In this document: piece after piece, positions 1-8,412 of the stretch | Layout: each line of letters opens with the position of its first letter | Position numbering within the stretch: position 1 is the stretch's first letter | Source: Laedolimicola ammoniilytica | Lineage (GTDB): Bacteria; Bacillota; Clostridia; Lachnospirales; Lachnospiraceae | Assembly (NCBI RefSeq): GCF_025567165.1 | Contig: NZ_JAOQKC010000003.1 | Coordinates: forward strand, 1-64,000 | Length of the DNA: 64,000 nt | Direction of reading: 5' to 3' | Notes under the pieces: model-generated | What the model saw: only the letters and a program-made list of their open reading frames with translations | Database searches by the model: none | Told to the model about the DNA's origin: nothing | Made by a program: the position numbers and the translations under genes

Positions 1-1
1 T

Positions 2-451
2 TTAAAGAAAGGAGAGTCCACTCAAAGAGCGAATATACAGAAACAAAAACTCAAGGTACAGAAACTTCATCATAAAATAGACGATATCCGTACGGACTAT
101 ATCAACAAAACAATCGCAGAGATAGTGAAAACCAAACCATCTTATATAACGATTGAAGATTTAAACGTATCAGGAATGATGAAGAACAAACATCTATCAA
201 AGGCAGTTGCTTCGCAGAAGTTTTATGAATTTAGAACGAAACTTCAAGCTAAATGCAAGGAAAGCGGAATTGAACTTCGTGTAGTAGACAGATGGTATCC
301 ATCATCTAAAACTTGTCACTGTTGCGGAGCTATCAGGAAAGACTTAAAACTTTCAGACAGAATCTTCCGATGTGACTGTGGTTATATCGAAGACAGAGAT
401 TTCAATGCTGCACTTAATCTGAGAGATGCTACGACTTACGAAGTTGCATAA
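2..451 (+). CDS. tnpB: IS200/IS605-type TnpB (RNA-guided nuclease), 5' end outside window
   Basis: The reading frame is open from the left edge, so only the C-terminal 149 residues are seen. They carry the RuvC-II glutamate (IEDLNVSGMMKN), a zinc-ribbon (CHCCGA ... CDCG) and RuvC-III (DRDFNAALNL), all in canonical order. TnpB proteins are RNA-guided DNA nucleases carried by IS200/IS605 and IS607 elements, where they favour element retention. Nothing visible is broken, so the protein is probably active if the missing N-terminal half with the RuvC-I aspartate is intact. No tnpA is visible here; it may lie to the left or be absent. Family assignment is certain; element type is not. Confidence 0.93.
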   Translation, partial: LKKGESTQRANIQKQKLKVQKLHHKIDDIRTDYINKTIAEIVKTKPSYITIEDLNVSGMMKNKHLSKAVASQKFYEFRTKLQAKCKESGIELRVVDRWYPSSKTCHCCGAIRKDLKLSDRIFRCDCGYIEDRDFNAALNLRDATTYEVA

Positions 452-615
452 ATAAAGGCAAACGTAGGTATGTACCGAAGGCTATTTCGGGAATTAACGA
501 CTGTGGAGTGTACAAGAACTTGTGAGTAGATATGATTTTGGTCAATCCAAAGCATACACGATGAAACAGTAAGTAAAACTTGTGAGAGTTTACATTATCT
601 CGATGTGAGTATATT
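430..615 (+). ncRNA. Putative TnpB right end and omega-RNA (reRNA) scaffold
   Basis: The stretch after the tnpB stop is non-coding and structured. It contains a hairpin at about 474-491 (CCGAA ... TTCGG) and an imperfect palindrome at about 575-592 (GTAAAACT ... AGTTTAC). In TnpB elements the guide RNA is transcribed across the 3' end of tnpB and the element's right end, so this is where such an RNA is expected. The exact RNA ends and the guide cannot be fixed from one copy. Confidence 0.45.
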
Positions 616-644
616 TACATACATTTTGAGTGGCAGGAACTGAC

Positions 645-1145
645 ATGAAGAGTATCAAACCGGAAGAATTAGAGAAAAATGTATTTCATATGATCGGTAA
701 GGAGTGGTTGCTGGTCACCGCCGAGAAGGAGGGCAAGGTGAACACCATGACCGCTTCCTGGGGCGGCCTGGGCGTCATGTGGGGCAAAAATGTGGCCTAC
801 ATTGTGCTGCGTCCCCAGCGCTACACCAAGGAATTCGTGGACGCGGGGGAGACCTTTTCCCTGTCCGTACTGGACGAGGAGTACCGCAAGACCCTGAATT
901 ATCTGGGAACTGTGTCCGGACGGGATGAGGACAAGATCGCGAAAGCGGGATTGACGGTAGAGCATGAGGGAGAGACTCCTTATTTTGGCGAAGCCAATAC
1001 GGTACTGGTGTGCAGAAAGCTGTACGCTCAGAACTACGATCCGGCCTGCTTCATCGACAAGTCCTGCGATGAAAAATGTTATCCGGACAAGGATTATCAC
1101 ACCATGTATATTGCAGAGGTGGAGAAGGTTCTGGTCAGAGAATAA
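645..1145 (+). CDS. Flavin reductase-like FMN-binding protein
   Basis: This 166-residue protein resembles the flavin reductase-like split-barrel family, which binds FMN and reduces flavins or reduces substrates with them. It has the typical start (KNVFHMIGKEWLLVTA), a central TASWGGLGVMW segment and a late cysteine-rich loop (FIDKSCDEKCYPDKDY). I chose ATG 645 because AGGAA lies 6 nt upstream; a GTG at 630 is possible. The gene begins about 30 bp after the TnpB right end, so its native promoter may have been displaced or replaced by the element. The substrate is unknown. A strong terminator follows. Confidence 0.8.
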   Translation: MKSIKPEELEKNVFHMIGKEWLLVTAEKEGKVNTMTASWGGLGVMWGKNVAYIVLRPQRYTKEFVDAGETFSLSVLDEEYRKTLNYLGTVSGRDEDKIAKAGLTVEHEGETPYFGEANTVLVCRKLYAQNYDPACFIDKSCDEKCYPDKDYHTMYIAEVEKVLVRE

Positions 1146-1170
1146 AAAAGTGAATCTGGAATCAGACGTG

Positions 1171-1216
1171 AAAATGGCGGCCTTGCGGGAGAAATCCTGC
1201 GGAGCCGCCATTTTTT
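1171..1216 (+). terminator. Intrinsic terminator of the flavin reductase gene
   Basis: The arms AAAATGGCGG and CCGCCATTTT form a stem followed directly by a run of six T. The symmetrical A and T tracts could make it bidirectional. Confidence 0.85.
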
Positions 1217-1493
1217 GACTGCGAAAATATTGTAAAACATTTGCTGCGCAATGAAAAATAAAGACTGAAAATTGCGTGGAAAATCAAAGGTTTTGTGAAA
1301 AAAATATATAAAGTAAGACTTTACGAAATGGATTTTATACAATGTGTCGGATAAAAAATGCCGTTTCCCATAGAAAAACAGAAAAGAAATGGAAAAGAAC
1401 AGGTAAAGTTTCTGCGAAAAGTGCGAAAGATAGCGGAAAAGCAGAAAAAAGCAAGTTCGTGAAAAGAATATCAATATTCAACAAAGTGTATGA

Positions 1494-1522
1494 TTGCTGA
1501 TTTTGAAAGAGAACACTATAAT
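1494..1522 (+). promoter_or_regulatory. Sigma-A-type promoter of fhs
   Basis: TTGCTG and TATAAT are separated by 17 bp. The predicted leader of about 105 nt contains a short hairpin (TCGGCC/GGCCGA, 1591-1609) just before the ribosome binding site AAAGGAGAAG. The rest of the 1217-1634 gap is AT-rich and shows no gene or known riboswitch. Confidence 0.7.
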
Positions 1523-1634
1523 AGGACACATAGTAGATAAGAGATACGAATGAATCACTTGTTAAATTATCTACAAAAAAACCACAGACGTCGGCCGCAG
1601 AAGGGCCGATAACTATGAAAGGAGAAGTTTTACA

Positions 1635-3326
1635 ATGGGATTCAAAACTGACATCGAAATCGCACAGGAAACAGAGATGCTGCCGATTACTGACATCGCG
1701 GCAAAGGCAGGTATCGACGACAAATATCTGGAGCAGTACGGAAAGTACAAAGCAAAAATTGACTACAACCTGCTGAAGGAGAAACCGGCTGAAAACGGCA
1801 AGCTGATTCTGGTAACTGCTATCAACCCGACTCCGGCAGGAGAAGGAAAAACTACCACATCCGTAGGCCTGGCAGACGGTATGCAGAAGATTGGCAAGAA
1901 GGTTATGGTAGCCCTTCGTGAGCCGTCCCTGGGACCGGTATTCGGCGTAAAGGGCGGAGCAGCAGGCGGCGGATACGCACAGGTAGTTCCGATGGAGGAT
2001 ATCAACCTTCACTTCACCGGCGACTTCCACGCAATCGGCGCAGCGAACAACCTGCTGGCAGCGATGATTGACAACCACATCTTCCAGGGCAACGCTCTGA
2101 ACATCGACCCGAGAAAGATTACCTGGAGAAGATGCGTAGATATGAATGACCGTCAGCTGCGTAACGTAGTAGACGGACTTGGCGGAAAGACCAACGGTAT
2201 GCCGAGAGAGGACGGCTACGATATCACTGTAGCATCCGAGATTATGGCTGTTCTGTGTCTGGCTAAGGACATCACAGACCTGAAGGAAAGACTTGCAAGA
2301 ATTATCATCGGATATACATACGGAAAGGTTTCCGAGCAGAAGCCGGTTACCGCTGGCGATCTGAACGCACAGGGCGCTATGGCAGCTCTTCTGAAGGACG
2401 CTCTGAAGCCGAACCTGGTACAGACTCTGGAGCATGTACCGGCTATCGTACACGGTGGACCGTTCGCAAACATCGCTCACGGCTGCAACTCCGTAACCGC
2501 TACCAAGATGTGCCTGAACCTGGCTGATTACACCATCACAGAGGCAGGCTTCGGCGCTGACCTGGGTGCTGAGAAGTTCCTGGATATCAAGTGCCGTATG
2601 GCAGGACTGAAGCCGAACGCAGTTGTTATCGTAGCGACTGTACGTGCTCTGAAGTACAACGGCGGCGTTCCGAAGGCAGACCTGAACAATGAGAACCTGG
2701 AGGCTCTGGAGGCTGGTCTTCCGAACCTGCTGAAGCACGTAAGCAACATCACCAACGTATACAAGCTTCCCTGCGTAGTTGCTATCAATGCATTCCCGAC
2801 CGATACCAAGGCAGAGCTTGACCTGGTAGAGAAGAAGTGTAAGGAGCTTGGCGTAAACGTGGTTCTGTCCGAAGTATGGGCAAAGGGCGGCGAAGGCGGA
2901 GTTGCTCTGGCAGAAGAAGTTGTTCGTCTCTGCGAGCAGCCGAACGATCAGTTCACCTTCTCCTATGAACTTGAGGGAACCAGCATTGAGGATAAGCTGA
3001 ATGCTATCGTAACCAAGATTTACGGTGGTAAGAGAGTCGTTCTGACAGCAAACGCTCAGAAGCAGGCAAAGCAGCTCGAGGCTATGGGCTTTGGCAACTG
3101 CCCGATCTGTGTAGCTAAGACACAGTATAGCCTGACTGACGACCAGACCAAGCTGGGCGCTCCGAAGGACTTCGAGGTAACCGTTCGTAACCTGAAGATT
3201 TCCGCGGGCGCAGGCTTCATCGTAGCCCTGACCGGCGAAATCATGACCATGCCTGGTCTGCCGAAGGTACCGGCTGCCGAGAGAATCGATGTAGACGAGA
3301 ACGGCAAGATCAGCGGACTGTTCTAA
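1635..3326 (+). CDS. fhs: Formate--tetrahydrofolate ligase
   Basis: ATP-dependent formyl-THF synthetase, joining formate to THF to give 10-formyl-THF in the cytoplasm. The length (563 residues) and sequence match the bacterial single-domain enzyme. The P-loop PAGEGKTTTS lies near residue 67, followed by the family motif LREPSLGPVFG and the GDFHAI segment. Start ATG 1635 has an excellent ribosome binding site. fchA and folD follow, so the three genes supply the formate-to-methylene-THF branch used in purine synthesis and, in acetogens, the Wood-Ljungdahl methyl branch. About 200 bp and a separate promoter divide it from fchA, so it may also be transcribed alone. The sequence is highly codon-biased, as expected for an abundant enzyme. 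Confidence 0.97.
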   Translation: MGFKTDIEIAQETEMLPITDIAAKAGIDDKYLEQYGKYKAKIDYNLLKEKPAENGKLILVTAINPTPAGEGKTTTSVGLADGMQKIGKKVMVALREPSLGPVFGVKGGAAGGGYAQVVPMEDINLHFTGDFHAIGAANNLLAAMIDNHIFQGNALNIDPRKITWRRCVDMNDRQLRNVVDGLGGKTNGMPREDGYDITVASEIMAVLCLAKDITDLKERLARIIIGYTYGKVSEQKPVTAGDLNAQGAMAALLKDALKPNLVQTLEHVPAIVHGGPFANIAHGCNSVTATKMCLNLADYTITEAGFGADLGAEKFLDIKCRMAGLKPNAVVIVATVRALKYNGGVPKADLNNENLEALEAGLPNLLKHVSNITNVYKLPCVVAINAFPTDTKAELDLVEKKCKELGVNVVLSEVWAKGGEGGVALAEEVVRLCEQPNDQFTFSYELEGTSIEDKLNAIVTKIYGGKRVVLTANAQKQAKQLEAMGFGNCPICVAKTQYSLTDDQTKLGAPKDFEVTVRNLKISAGAGFIVALTGEIMTMPGLPKVPAAERIDVDENGKISGLF

Positions 3327-3458
3327 GAAAATCCGGATTGCATCCGTATTTCCTCAGATGCTCCGCAGGAAACGCTTGAACAGCGTTTCTATAGAATAGC
3401 TACCCATTATAAACCTAAATAAATAGACACAAGGGAAGGACCATTTGGCCCTTCCCAC

Positions 3459-3487
3459 TTGTGTGCATAGGGAAACAATGATATAAT
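3459..3487 (+). promoter_or_regulatory. Promoter of fchA-folD
   Basis: TTGTGT and TATAAT are separated by 17 bp, with TATAAT 37 bp before the fchA start. Two hairpins precede it: GAAACGCT/AGCGTTTC near 3369-3389, and a larger stem of CACAAG, GGAAGG and their complements at 3427-3463. Neither has a clear T-run. Confidence 0.65.
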
Positions 3488-3523
3488 AAAAAAATAGTAT
3501 TTTGATACATAAAGGAGAACGAT

Positions 3524-4153
3524 ATGGGATTTTCAACCAGCAGATGTGATGAATTTGTAGAGGTACTGGCTTCCAAAGCTCCCGTTCCGGGCGGCGGCGG
3601 AGCATCCGCACTAGTAGGCGCAGTGGGAACTGCCCTGGGCAACATGGTAGGCAGCCTGACCGTCGGAAAAAAGAAGTACGCAGACGTAGAGGAAGAGATG
3701 TACGCGCTGAAAGAGAAGGCAACCGCTCTTCAGAATGATTTCCTTCGTCTGATTGAGAGAGACGCAGAGGTTTTCGAGCCCCTGGCCAAGGCTTACGGCA
3801 TGCCCCGCGAGACCGAGGAGGAGAAGGCTGAGAAGGCGCGCGTCATGGCGATCGTCCTGAAGGACGCCTGCTCTGTACCCATGGAGATCATGGAGAAGTG
3901 CTGTGAGGCGCTGGATCTTATCGTTGAATTTGCGGCAAAGGGTTCAGCCCTGGCCATCAGCGACGCAGGCGTAGGCGCTGCATTCTGTAAGGCAGCCCTG
4001 GAGGGAGCTTCCCTGAACGTATTCATCAATACCAAGTCCATGGCGGACAAGGAGTACGCGGCAGAGCTGAATGCAAAGGCAGACGCTATGCTGGAGAAGT
4101 ACACCAAGATTGCGGACGACATTTTCGCAAGTGTCACAGCAAGACTGAGATAA
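3524..4153 (+). CDS. fchA: Methenyl-THF cyclohydrolase, FchA type (cyclodeaminase/cyclohydrolase family)
   Basis: This 209-residue, mostly helical protein belongs to the formiminotransferase-cyclodeaminase C-terminal family. It carries the N-terminal glycine-rich motif PVPGGGGASALVGA near residue 21 and the late segment SDAGVGAAFCKAALEGA. Members hydrolyse 5,10-methenyl-THF to 10-formyl-THF or deaminate formimino-THF. No histidine-degradation genes are nearby, while fhs and folD flank it, which favours the cyclohydrolase role. The gene has its own promoter and is 23 bp from folD, so the two form an operon. The adjacent FolD appears to lack cyclohydrolase residues, which makes this gene functionally important. 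Confidence 0.88.
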   Translation: MGFSTSRCDEFVEVLASKAPVPGGGGASALVGAVGTALGNMVGSLTVGKKKYADVEEEMYALKEKATALQNDFLRLIERDAEVFEPLAKAYGMPRETEEEKAEKARVMAIVLKDACSVPMEIMEKCCEALDLIVEFAAKGSALAISDAGVGAAFCKAALEGASLNVFINTKSMADKEYAAELNAKADAMLEKYTKIADDIFASVTARLR

Positions 4154-4176
4154 AATAAAAGGAAGGAATAGGAAAA

Positions 4177-5028
4177 ATGGCAAAGCAGTTATTAGGAAAA
4201 GAAGTAACAGCAGCACTGAACGAGCGCATCAAAGCAGATGTGGCAGCACTGAAAGAAAAGGGCATCAACCCGACTCTCGGAATCATCCGTGTGGGCGAGA
4301 ACGAGAGCGATATCTCCTATGAGAGAGGCGCAACCAAGCGTTGTGAGACTCTGGGTGTGGCATGCGAGAAGATTCTGCTTCCGGCAGACGCTACCCAGGA
4401 GCAGGTTCTGGCAGCTGTAGATAAGGTCAACAAGGATGACAACATTCACGGTGTCCTGCTGTTCCGTCCGCTCCCGAAGCATCTGAACCAGACTGAGATT
4501 GAGAATGCCCTTGACCCGGCTAAGGACGTAGACTGTATGACCGACGGTTCCATGTCCGGCGTATTTACCGGCAAGGCAGTAGGCTTCCCGCCCTGCACAC
4601 CGCAGGCGTGCATGGAGATTCTGGATCATTACGGAATCGACTGCACCGGCAAGAAGGCTGTTGTTATCGGACGTTCCCTGGTAGTTGGTAAGCCGGCTGC
4701 CATGATGCTGATCAAGAAGAACGCGACCGTAACCGTATGCCATACCAAGACTGTAGATATGCCCAGCGTAGCGCGCGAGGCAGATATCCTGATCGTGGCA
4801 GCAGGCCGTGCAGGCGTTGTAACCAAGGATTATGTGGCTCCGGGCCAGACTGTCATTGACGTGGGAATCAATGTAAATGCAGAAGGCAAGCTTTGCGGCG
4901 ATGTGGCTTACGCAGAGGTAGAGCCCATCGTAGACGCCATCACCCCGGTACCGGGCGGCGTAGGAAGCGTAACTACTTCCGTGCTGGTTGGACATGTGGT
5001 AGAGGCAGCTAAGAGAAAATATATGTAA
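4177..5028 (+). CDS. folD: Methylene-THF dehydrogenase (FolD family), probably monofunctional
   Basis: A 283-residue FolD homologue with the NAD(P)-binding motif GRSLVVGKPAAMM and the PPCTPQACMEIL segment. FolD usually oxidises methylene-THF to methenyl-THF and then hydrolyses it. Aligning YERGATKRCETLG with the classical YVxxKxxxxxxxG box puts Ala52 where the catalytic lysine (E. coli Lys54, human Lys56) should be. The QLPLP box reads FRPLP, so the partner glutamine is Phe96. The KDVD aspartate (Asp119) is kept. I infer that dehydrogenase activity remains and cyclohydrolase activity is lost or weak, with FchA upstream doing that step. A strong terminator follows. Confidence 0.93.
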   Translation: MAKQLLGKEVTAALNERIKADVAALKEKGINPTLGIIRVGENESDISYERGATKRCETLGVACEKILLPADATQEQVLAAVDKVNKDDNIHGVLLFRPLPKHLNQTEIENALDPAKDVDCMTDGSMSGVFTGKAVGFPPCTPQACMEILDHYGIDCTGKKAVVIGRSLVVGKPAAMMLIKKNATVTVCHTKTVDMPSVAREADILIVAAGRAGVVTKDYVAPGQTVIDVGINVNAEGKLCGDVAYAEVEPIVDAITPVPGGVGSVTTSVLVGHVVEAAKRKYM

Positions 5029-5056
5029 ATAAGACAGCTTGGAAAGCTGCGTGAAA

Positions 5057-5100
5057 GGACAGCCCGGGCGGGGTAAAAATTCCGCTTTGGGCTGTCTTTT
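5057..5100 (+). terminator. Intrinsic terminator of fchA-folD
   Basis: GACAGCCC pairs with GGGCTGTC around a GC-rich loop and is followed by TTTT. A-rich bases on the left arm extend the stem. Confidence 0.85.
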
Positions 5101-5101
5101 A

Positions 5102-5130
5102 TTGACTTTTTCTCTGGGGTCTCGTACACT
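5102..5130 (+). promoter_or_regulatory. Promoter of the PucR-family regulator
   Basis: TTGACT and TACACT are separated by 17 bp. Because the -10 ends at 5130, an ATG at 5131 would lie upstream of the transcript start. This supports ATG 5170 as the start of the gene. Confidence 0.65.
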
Positions 5131-5169
5131 ATGTATGATGAAACGAAAGAGAGGGAGGCATTTCCACCT

Positions 5170-6705
5170 ATGAAGCTAAGTACTGCCATTCTGGCGGATA
5201 AATTAAAGTCTAAATTCGGCCTGCAGAATAAAAAGGCCCTGTCCGACAAGCTGCATCTGGAGCAGGTCTTGTTTTACGACGGTAGCGATGAAATGCAGCC
5301 AGACAAAATCTATATCTACAGCCAGAAGCCGGGGGCCGGGGAAATGCTGGTAGTGCCAGAGCAGGCGGTTCTGTTCTGTATCGGTAAAGTGCCGACCCGG
5401 AATACAGAGAACGACGGACAGGTCTTTCAGGTCATCGATGAGACCTCGCCCTTTGTGCTTTTTAATGAGATTCAGCGGATCTTTGATTACTATGATCGGT
5501 GGGAGAAGCGGTTGCAGGAGCTGACGCAGCAGGCGGACACGATACAGGAGCTTCTGGACGAGAGTTTCCGTATCTTCCTGAATCCCATTGTGGTAAGCTC
5601 GGCAGATTACTTTGTCATTGGTTATTCCAGTGTCATCGACACCCGGGAGGAGCTTTCCAGTCTGGTGGATCTGGATTCCGTCATCCAGTCCAGCGACGAG
5701 TACCGGAATGGTCGACGCATCCTGAACCAGCGGAAGAAGAGGGGCGCCTACTACCTGCCGGAATATATCACCGGGGCGAGAACCCTCCGTGTCAATCTGT
5801 TCGAGAACGATCAGTTCATTTACCAGGTCATGATGGTAGAGAGCTTAAGCCGCTTCAAGTCTTATGACGGCGCGCTTCTGGAATATCTGTCCGCTTATAT
5901 TCAGATGGCGCTGACCCGCCTGATTGATTCCCGGGTAGAGATCGGCCACCGGCTGGACCGCATCTTATCCGACATTCTGTCGAATCCTGGACGGGTTAAT
6001 CGGAGCGCGGAAAAATGGTTCTCCGAATTCGGGTGGCTTGCGACTCACCGCTATTTCTGCATCAGCCTGAAGGTCAACTCCCTGGATTGGGCGAACATGA
6101 CCGTCCGTTTTATCTGTAAGCACATGGAAAGCATGATGGGAAAAAATGGAAGCTGCGCCTTTCAGTATAAAAATAACATCGCCATTTTCGTAAACCTGAC
6201 TCTGCTGGAAACCGGAACCGAGGAGGTCCTGGAAAAAATGGTGAATTTCCTGAAAGATACCTTCTTGAAGGCCGGGGTCAGCAATGAATTTACGGGCTTC
6301 CATGAGATAGACGCCTATTATCGGCAGGCCGTGGCGGCTCTAGACGTGGGCTGCCGGAGAAAACCCTACCGGTGGATTTACCGCTTCGACGAGGTGGCTT
6401 TGGATTATGTGCTGGAGCGAAGCAGCGCGGAGCTTCCGGTGCGGCTGGTCTGCTCCGACAAGATTCTGAAATTGCAGGCCTACGACGAGGAACATCACAC
6501 AGATTATTATCACACCTTGAAGACCTACGTGGAGAGCCAGCTGAACGCGGTGCAGACTGCCAAAAAACTGTTTATCCATCGAAGCACCTTTTTATACCGG
6601 ATGGAAAAGATCGAGGAGCTGGTGAAGCTGGATTTGAATGATTACGATGCGCTTCTCTATGTGATGATGACCTTCCGGATTCTGGAGCAGGAAGAACAGA
6701 CATAA
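5170..6705 (+). CDS. PucR/CdaR-family transcriptional regulator
   Basis: A 511-residue cytoplasmic regulator. The C-terminal part (YHTLKTYVESQLNAVQTAKKLFIHRSTFLYRMEKIEEL in overlapping pieces near residues 450-490) is the PucR-type helix-turn-helix found in regulators of purine catabolism, carbohydrate diacid and similar genes. The middle is a GGDEF-like or GAF-like sensory region without recognisable catalytic residues. The start at 5170 rests on the promoter position and on GGAGG about 10 nt upstream. A purine permease lies 3 kb downstream but spoIVA intervenes, so a purine ligand is only a guess. A hairpin before spoIVA may end its transcript. Confidence 0.75.
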   Translation: MKLSTAILADKLKSKFGLQNKKALSDKLHLEQVLFYDGSDEMQPDKIYIYSQKPGAGEMLVVPEQAVLFCIGKVPTRNTENDGQVFQVIDETSPFVLFNEIQRIFDYYDRWEKRLQELTQQADTIQELLDESFRIFLNPIVVSSADYFVIGYSSVIDTREELSSLVDLDSVIQSSDEYRNGRRILNQRKKRGAYYLPEYITGARTLRVNLFENDQFIYQVMMVESLSRFKSYDGALLEYLSAYIQMALTRLIDSRVEIGHRLDRILSDILSNPGRVNRSAEKWFSEFGWLATHRYFCISLKVNSLDWANMTVRFICKHMESMMGKNGSCAFQYKNNIAIFVNLTLLETGTEEVLEKMVNFLKDTFLKAGVSNEFTGFHEIDAYYRQAVAALDVGCRRKPYRWIYRFDEVALDYVLERSSAELPVRLVCSDKILKLQAYDEEHHTDYYHTLKTYVESQLNAVQTAKKLFIHRSTFLYRMEKIEELVKLDLNDYDALLYVMMTFRILEQEEQT

Positions 6706-6726
6706 GAAACAGAATAGAAGAAACGC

Positions 6727-6767
6727 CCCTTGCATATATTTTAACAGCATATATGGAAGGGGTATTT
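6727..6767 (+). promoter_or_regulatory. Hairpin covering the spoIVA ribosome binding site (or terminator)
   Basis: CCCCTTGCATATAT (6727-6740) and ATATATGGAAGGGG (6749-6762) are inverted repeats with one mismatch in 14. The right arm includes the GGAAGGGG that serves as the spoIVA ribosome binding site, and TATTTTT follows. It could be the terminator of the upstream regulator, a translational lock on spoIVA, or both. A sigma-E promoter is expected here but I could not place one with correct spacing. Confidence 0.55.
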
Positions 6768-6769
6768 TT

Positions 6770-8251
6770 ATGGACAAAAGTTCCGAATATAACCTGTATC
6801 AGGACATCCGAACCCGGACGGGAGGCGAGATTTATCTGGGGGTGGTGGGGCCGGTGCGGACCGGGAAATCCACCTTTATCAAGCACTTTATGGATTTGTG
6901 CGTGCTGCCGGGGATCACGGATGAGCATGAGCGAATCAGGACCCGGGATGAGCTGCCCCAGTCGGCGGCGGGCAAGACAATTATGACCACGGAGCCCAAA
7001 TTTATCCCCAAGGAAGCGGCCACAGTGCAGATTTCCGAGGATGTGGAAATGAAGCTTCGGATGATCGACTGCGTGGGCTTTCTGGTACCCGGAAGCGAGG
7101 GGCATATCGAGGACGGGGCCGAACGGATGGTGAAGACGCCCTGGATGGAGGCGGAAATTCCATTTTCCGAGGCGGCGGAAATAGGGACCAGGAAGGTGAT
7201 TACCGAGCATGCCACCGTGGGGATTGTGGTGACCTGCGACGGATCCTTCGGGGATATTCCCCGGGCCAATTACATAGAGGCGGAGGAGCGGACTGTGGAG
7301 GAGCTGAAAGGTCTTGGGAAGCCTTTTCTGATTCTGCTGAACTCGGAAAAGCCCTACAGCGGACCTGTGATCTCGGAGGCAGGGGCCATGCAGGAGAAAT
7401 ACGGCGTGGCAGTGCTGCCGGTGAACTGCCAGCAGCTTAAAAAAGAGGATGTGACGAAGATTCTGACTCAGCTTCTCTATGAATTTCCGTTGGTGCGCCT
7501 GGAGTTTTTCGCTCCCCGCTGGACGGAAATGCTGCCGGTGGAGCATAAGATCAAGCAGGATATGCTGGCCCGGATCCGGGAGCTGGCGGAGCGCCTGAAT
7601 ACCATCCGGGATGTGCGGCAGGAAAATCTGGCCTTCGACAGTACCTACGTGGAACGGGCTGTGCTTAAGGAGGTGCGGATGGACAGCGGCAGCGCCCGGG
7701 TGCAGTTTGAAGTGGATGAGAAATATTATTATGAGCTCCTAAGCGAACTGACCGGCAGCGATATTCCCGGCGAATACGAGCTGATTGCCCTGATCCGGGA
7801 GATGTCCCGAATGAAGCAGGAGTATGAGAAGGCCGAAGCGGCGCTGGCTTCCGTGCGGCAAAAAGGCTACGGCGTCATGCTGCCGGAGAAGGCGGACATT
7901 ACCCTGGAGGAGCCGGAGCTCATTCATCAGGGCAGCAAGTACGGCGTCAAAATCCGCTCGGTAGCTCCCAGCATTCACCTGATCCGGGCGAATATCGAGA
8001 CCGAGATTGCCCCTATCGTGGGAAATGAGTCCCAGGCTCAGGATTTGATGACCTATCTGAAGGACAGCGCGGGGAGCGGGGAAGGGATCTGGACCACCAA
8101 TATCTTCGGAAAATCCGTGGAGGAGCTGGTGGAGGACGGTATCCGCAGCAAGATTTACCAGATCGGGGATGAGAGCCAGGTGAAGCTTCAGGATACCATG
8201 CAGAAGATCGTGAACGAGAGTACCGGCGGGCTGGTGTGTATCATTATTTAA
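6770..8251 (+). CDS. spoIVA: Stage IV sporulation protein A (spore coat basement-layer ATPase)
   Basis: SpoIVA polymerises on the outer forespore membrane using ATP and forms the platform on which coat proteins assemble. The 493-residue length is typical. The Walker A motif GPVRTGKST is at residues 27-35, LRMIDCVGFLVPG matches the Walker B region, and the protein ends in the membrane-binding type tail (GGLVCIII). The gene is transcribed in the mother cell under sigma E in Bacillus. Here it is monocistronic between a hairpin and a terminator. It is strong evidence that the organism is an endospore former. Confidence 0.97.
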   Translation: MDKSSEYNLYQDIRTRTGGEIYLGVVGPVRTGKSTFIKHFMDLCVLPGITDEHERIRTRDELPQSAAGKTIMTTEPKFIPKEAATVQISEDVEMKLRMIDCVGFLVPGSEGHIEDGAERMVKTPWMEAEIPFSEAAEIGTRKVITEHATVGIVVTCDGSFGDIPRANYIEAEERTVEELKGLGKPFLILLNSEKPYSGPVISEAGAMQEKYGVAVLPVNCQQLKKEDVTKILTQLLYEFPLVRLEFFAPRWTEMLPVEHKIKQDMLARIRELAERLNTIRDVRQENLAFDSTYVERAVLKEVRMDSGSARVQFEVDEKYYYELLSELTGSDIPGEYELIALIREMSRMKQEYEKAEAALASVRQKGYGVMLPEKADITLEEPELIHQGSKYGVKIRSVAPSIHLIRANIETEIAPIVGNESQAQDLMTYLKDSAGSGEGIWTTNIFGKSVEELVEDGIRSKIYQIGDESQVKLQDTMQKIVNESTGGLVCIII

Positions 8252-8269
8252 AAGAGGAAAAATATGGAA

Positions 8270-8305
8270 GATCGGGATCTTCAGGGCGGAGATTCCGGTC
8301 TTTTT
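8270..8305 (+). terminator. Probable terminator of spoIVA
   Basis: GATCGGGA and TTCCGGTC pair over 8 bp with two G-U pairs and are followed by TTTTT. A small nested palindrome (GAAGATC/GATCTTC) overlaps it. Confidence 0.55.
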
Positions 8306-8338
8306 GTGCCGGATAGCGCCTCATAAACAAGAAAACCG

Positions 8339-8367
8339 TTTACCTCCGTCCGCATTTATGCTACACT
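8339..8367 (+). promoter_or_regulatory. Promoter of the purine permease gene
   Basis: TTTACC and TACACT are separated by 17 bp, 45 bp upstream of the start codon. The short leader leaves no room for a purine riboswitch. Confidence 0.5.
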
Positions 8368-8412
8368 ATTGACTGTGTTCTTTGTACACTACAAGTTAAT
8401 AGGAGGGAAGTA

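Noticed and set aside
1217..1634. THF riboswitch upstream of fhs
   Set aside because: The leader has only a short hairpin and none of the conserved THF riboswitch segments that I can recall.
3369..3389. Terminator between fhs and fchA
   Set aside because: The GAAACGCT/AGCGTTTC hairpin has no T-run, so read-through from fhs into fchA remains possible.
8252..8412. Purine riboswitch upstream of the purine permease
   Set aside because: The expected conserved core and the two loop motifs are absent, and the predicted leader is only about 40 nt.
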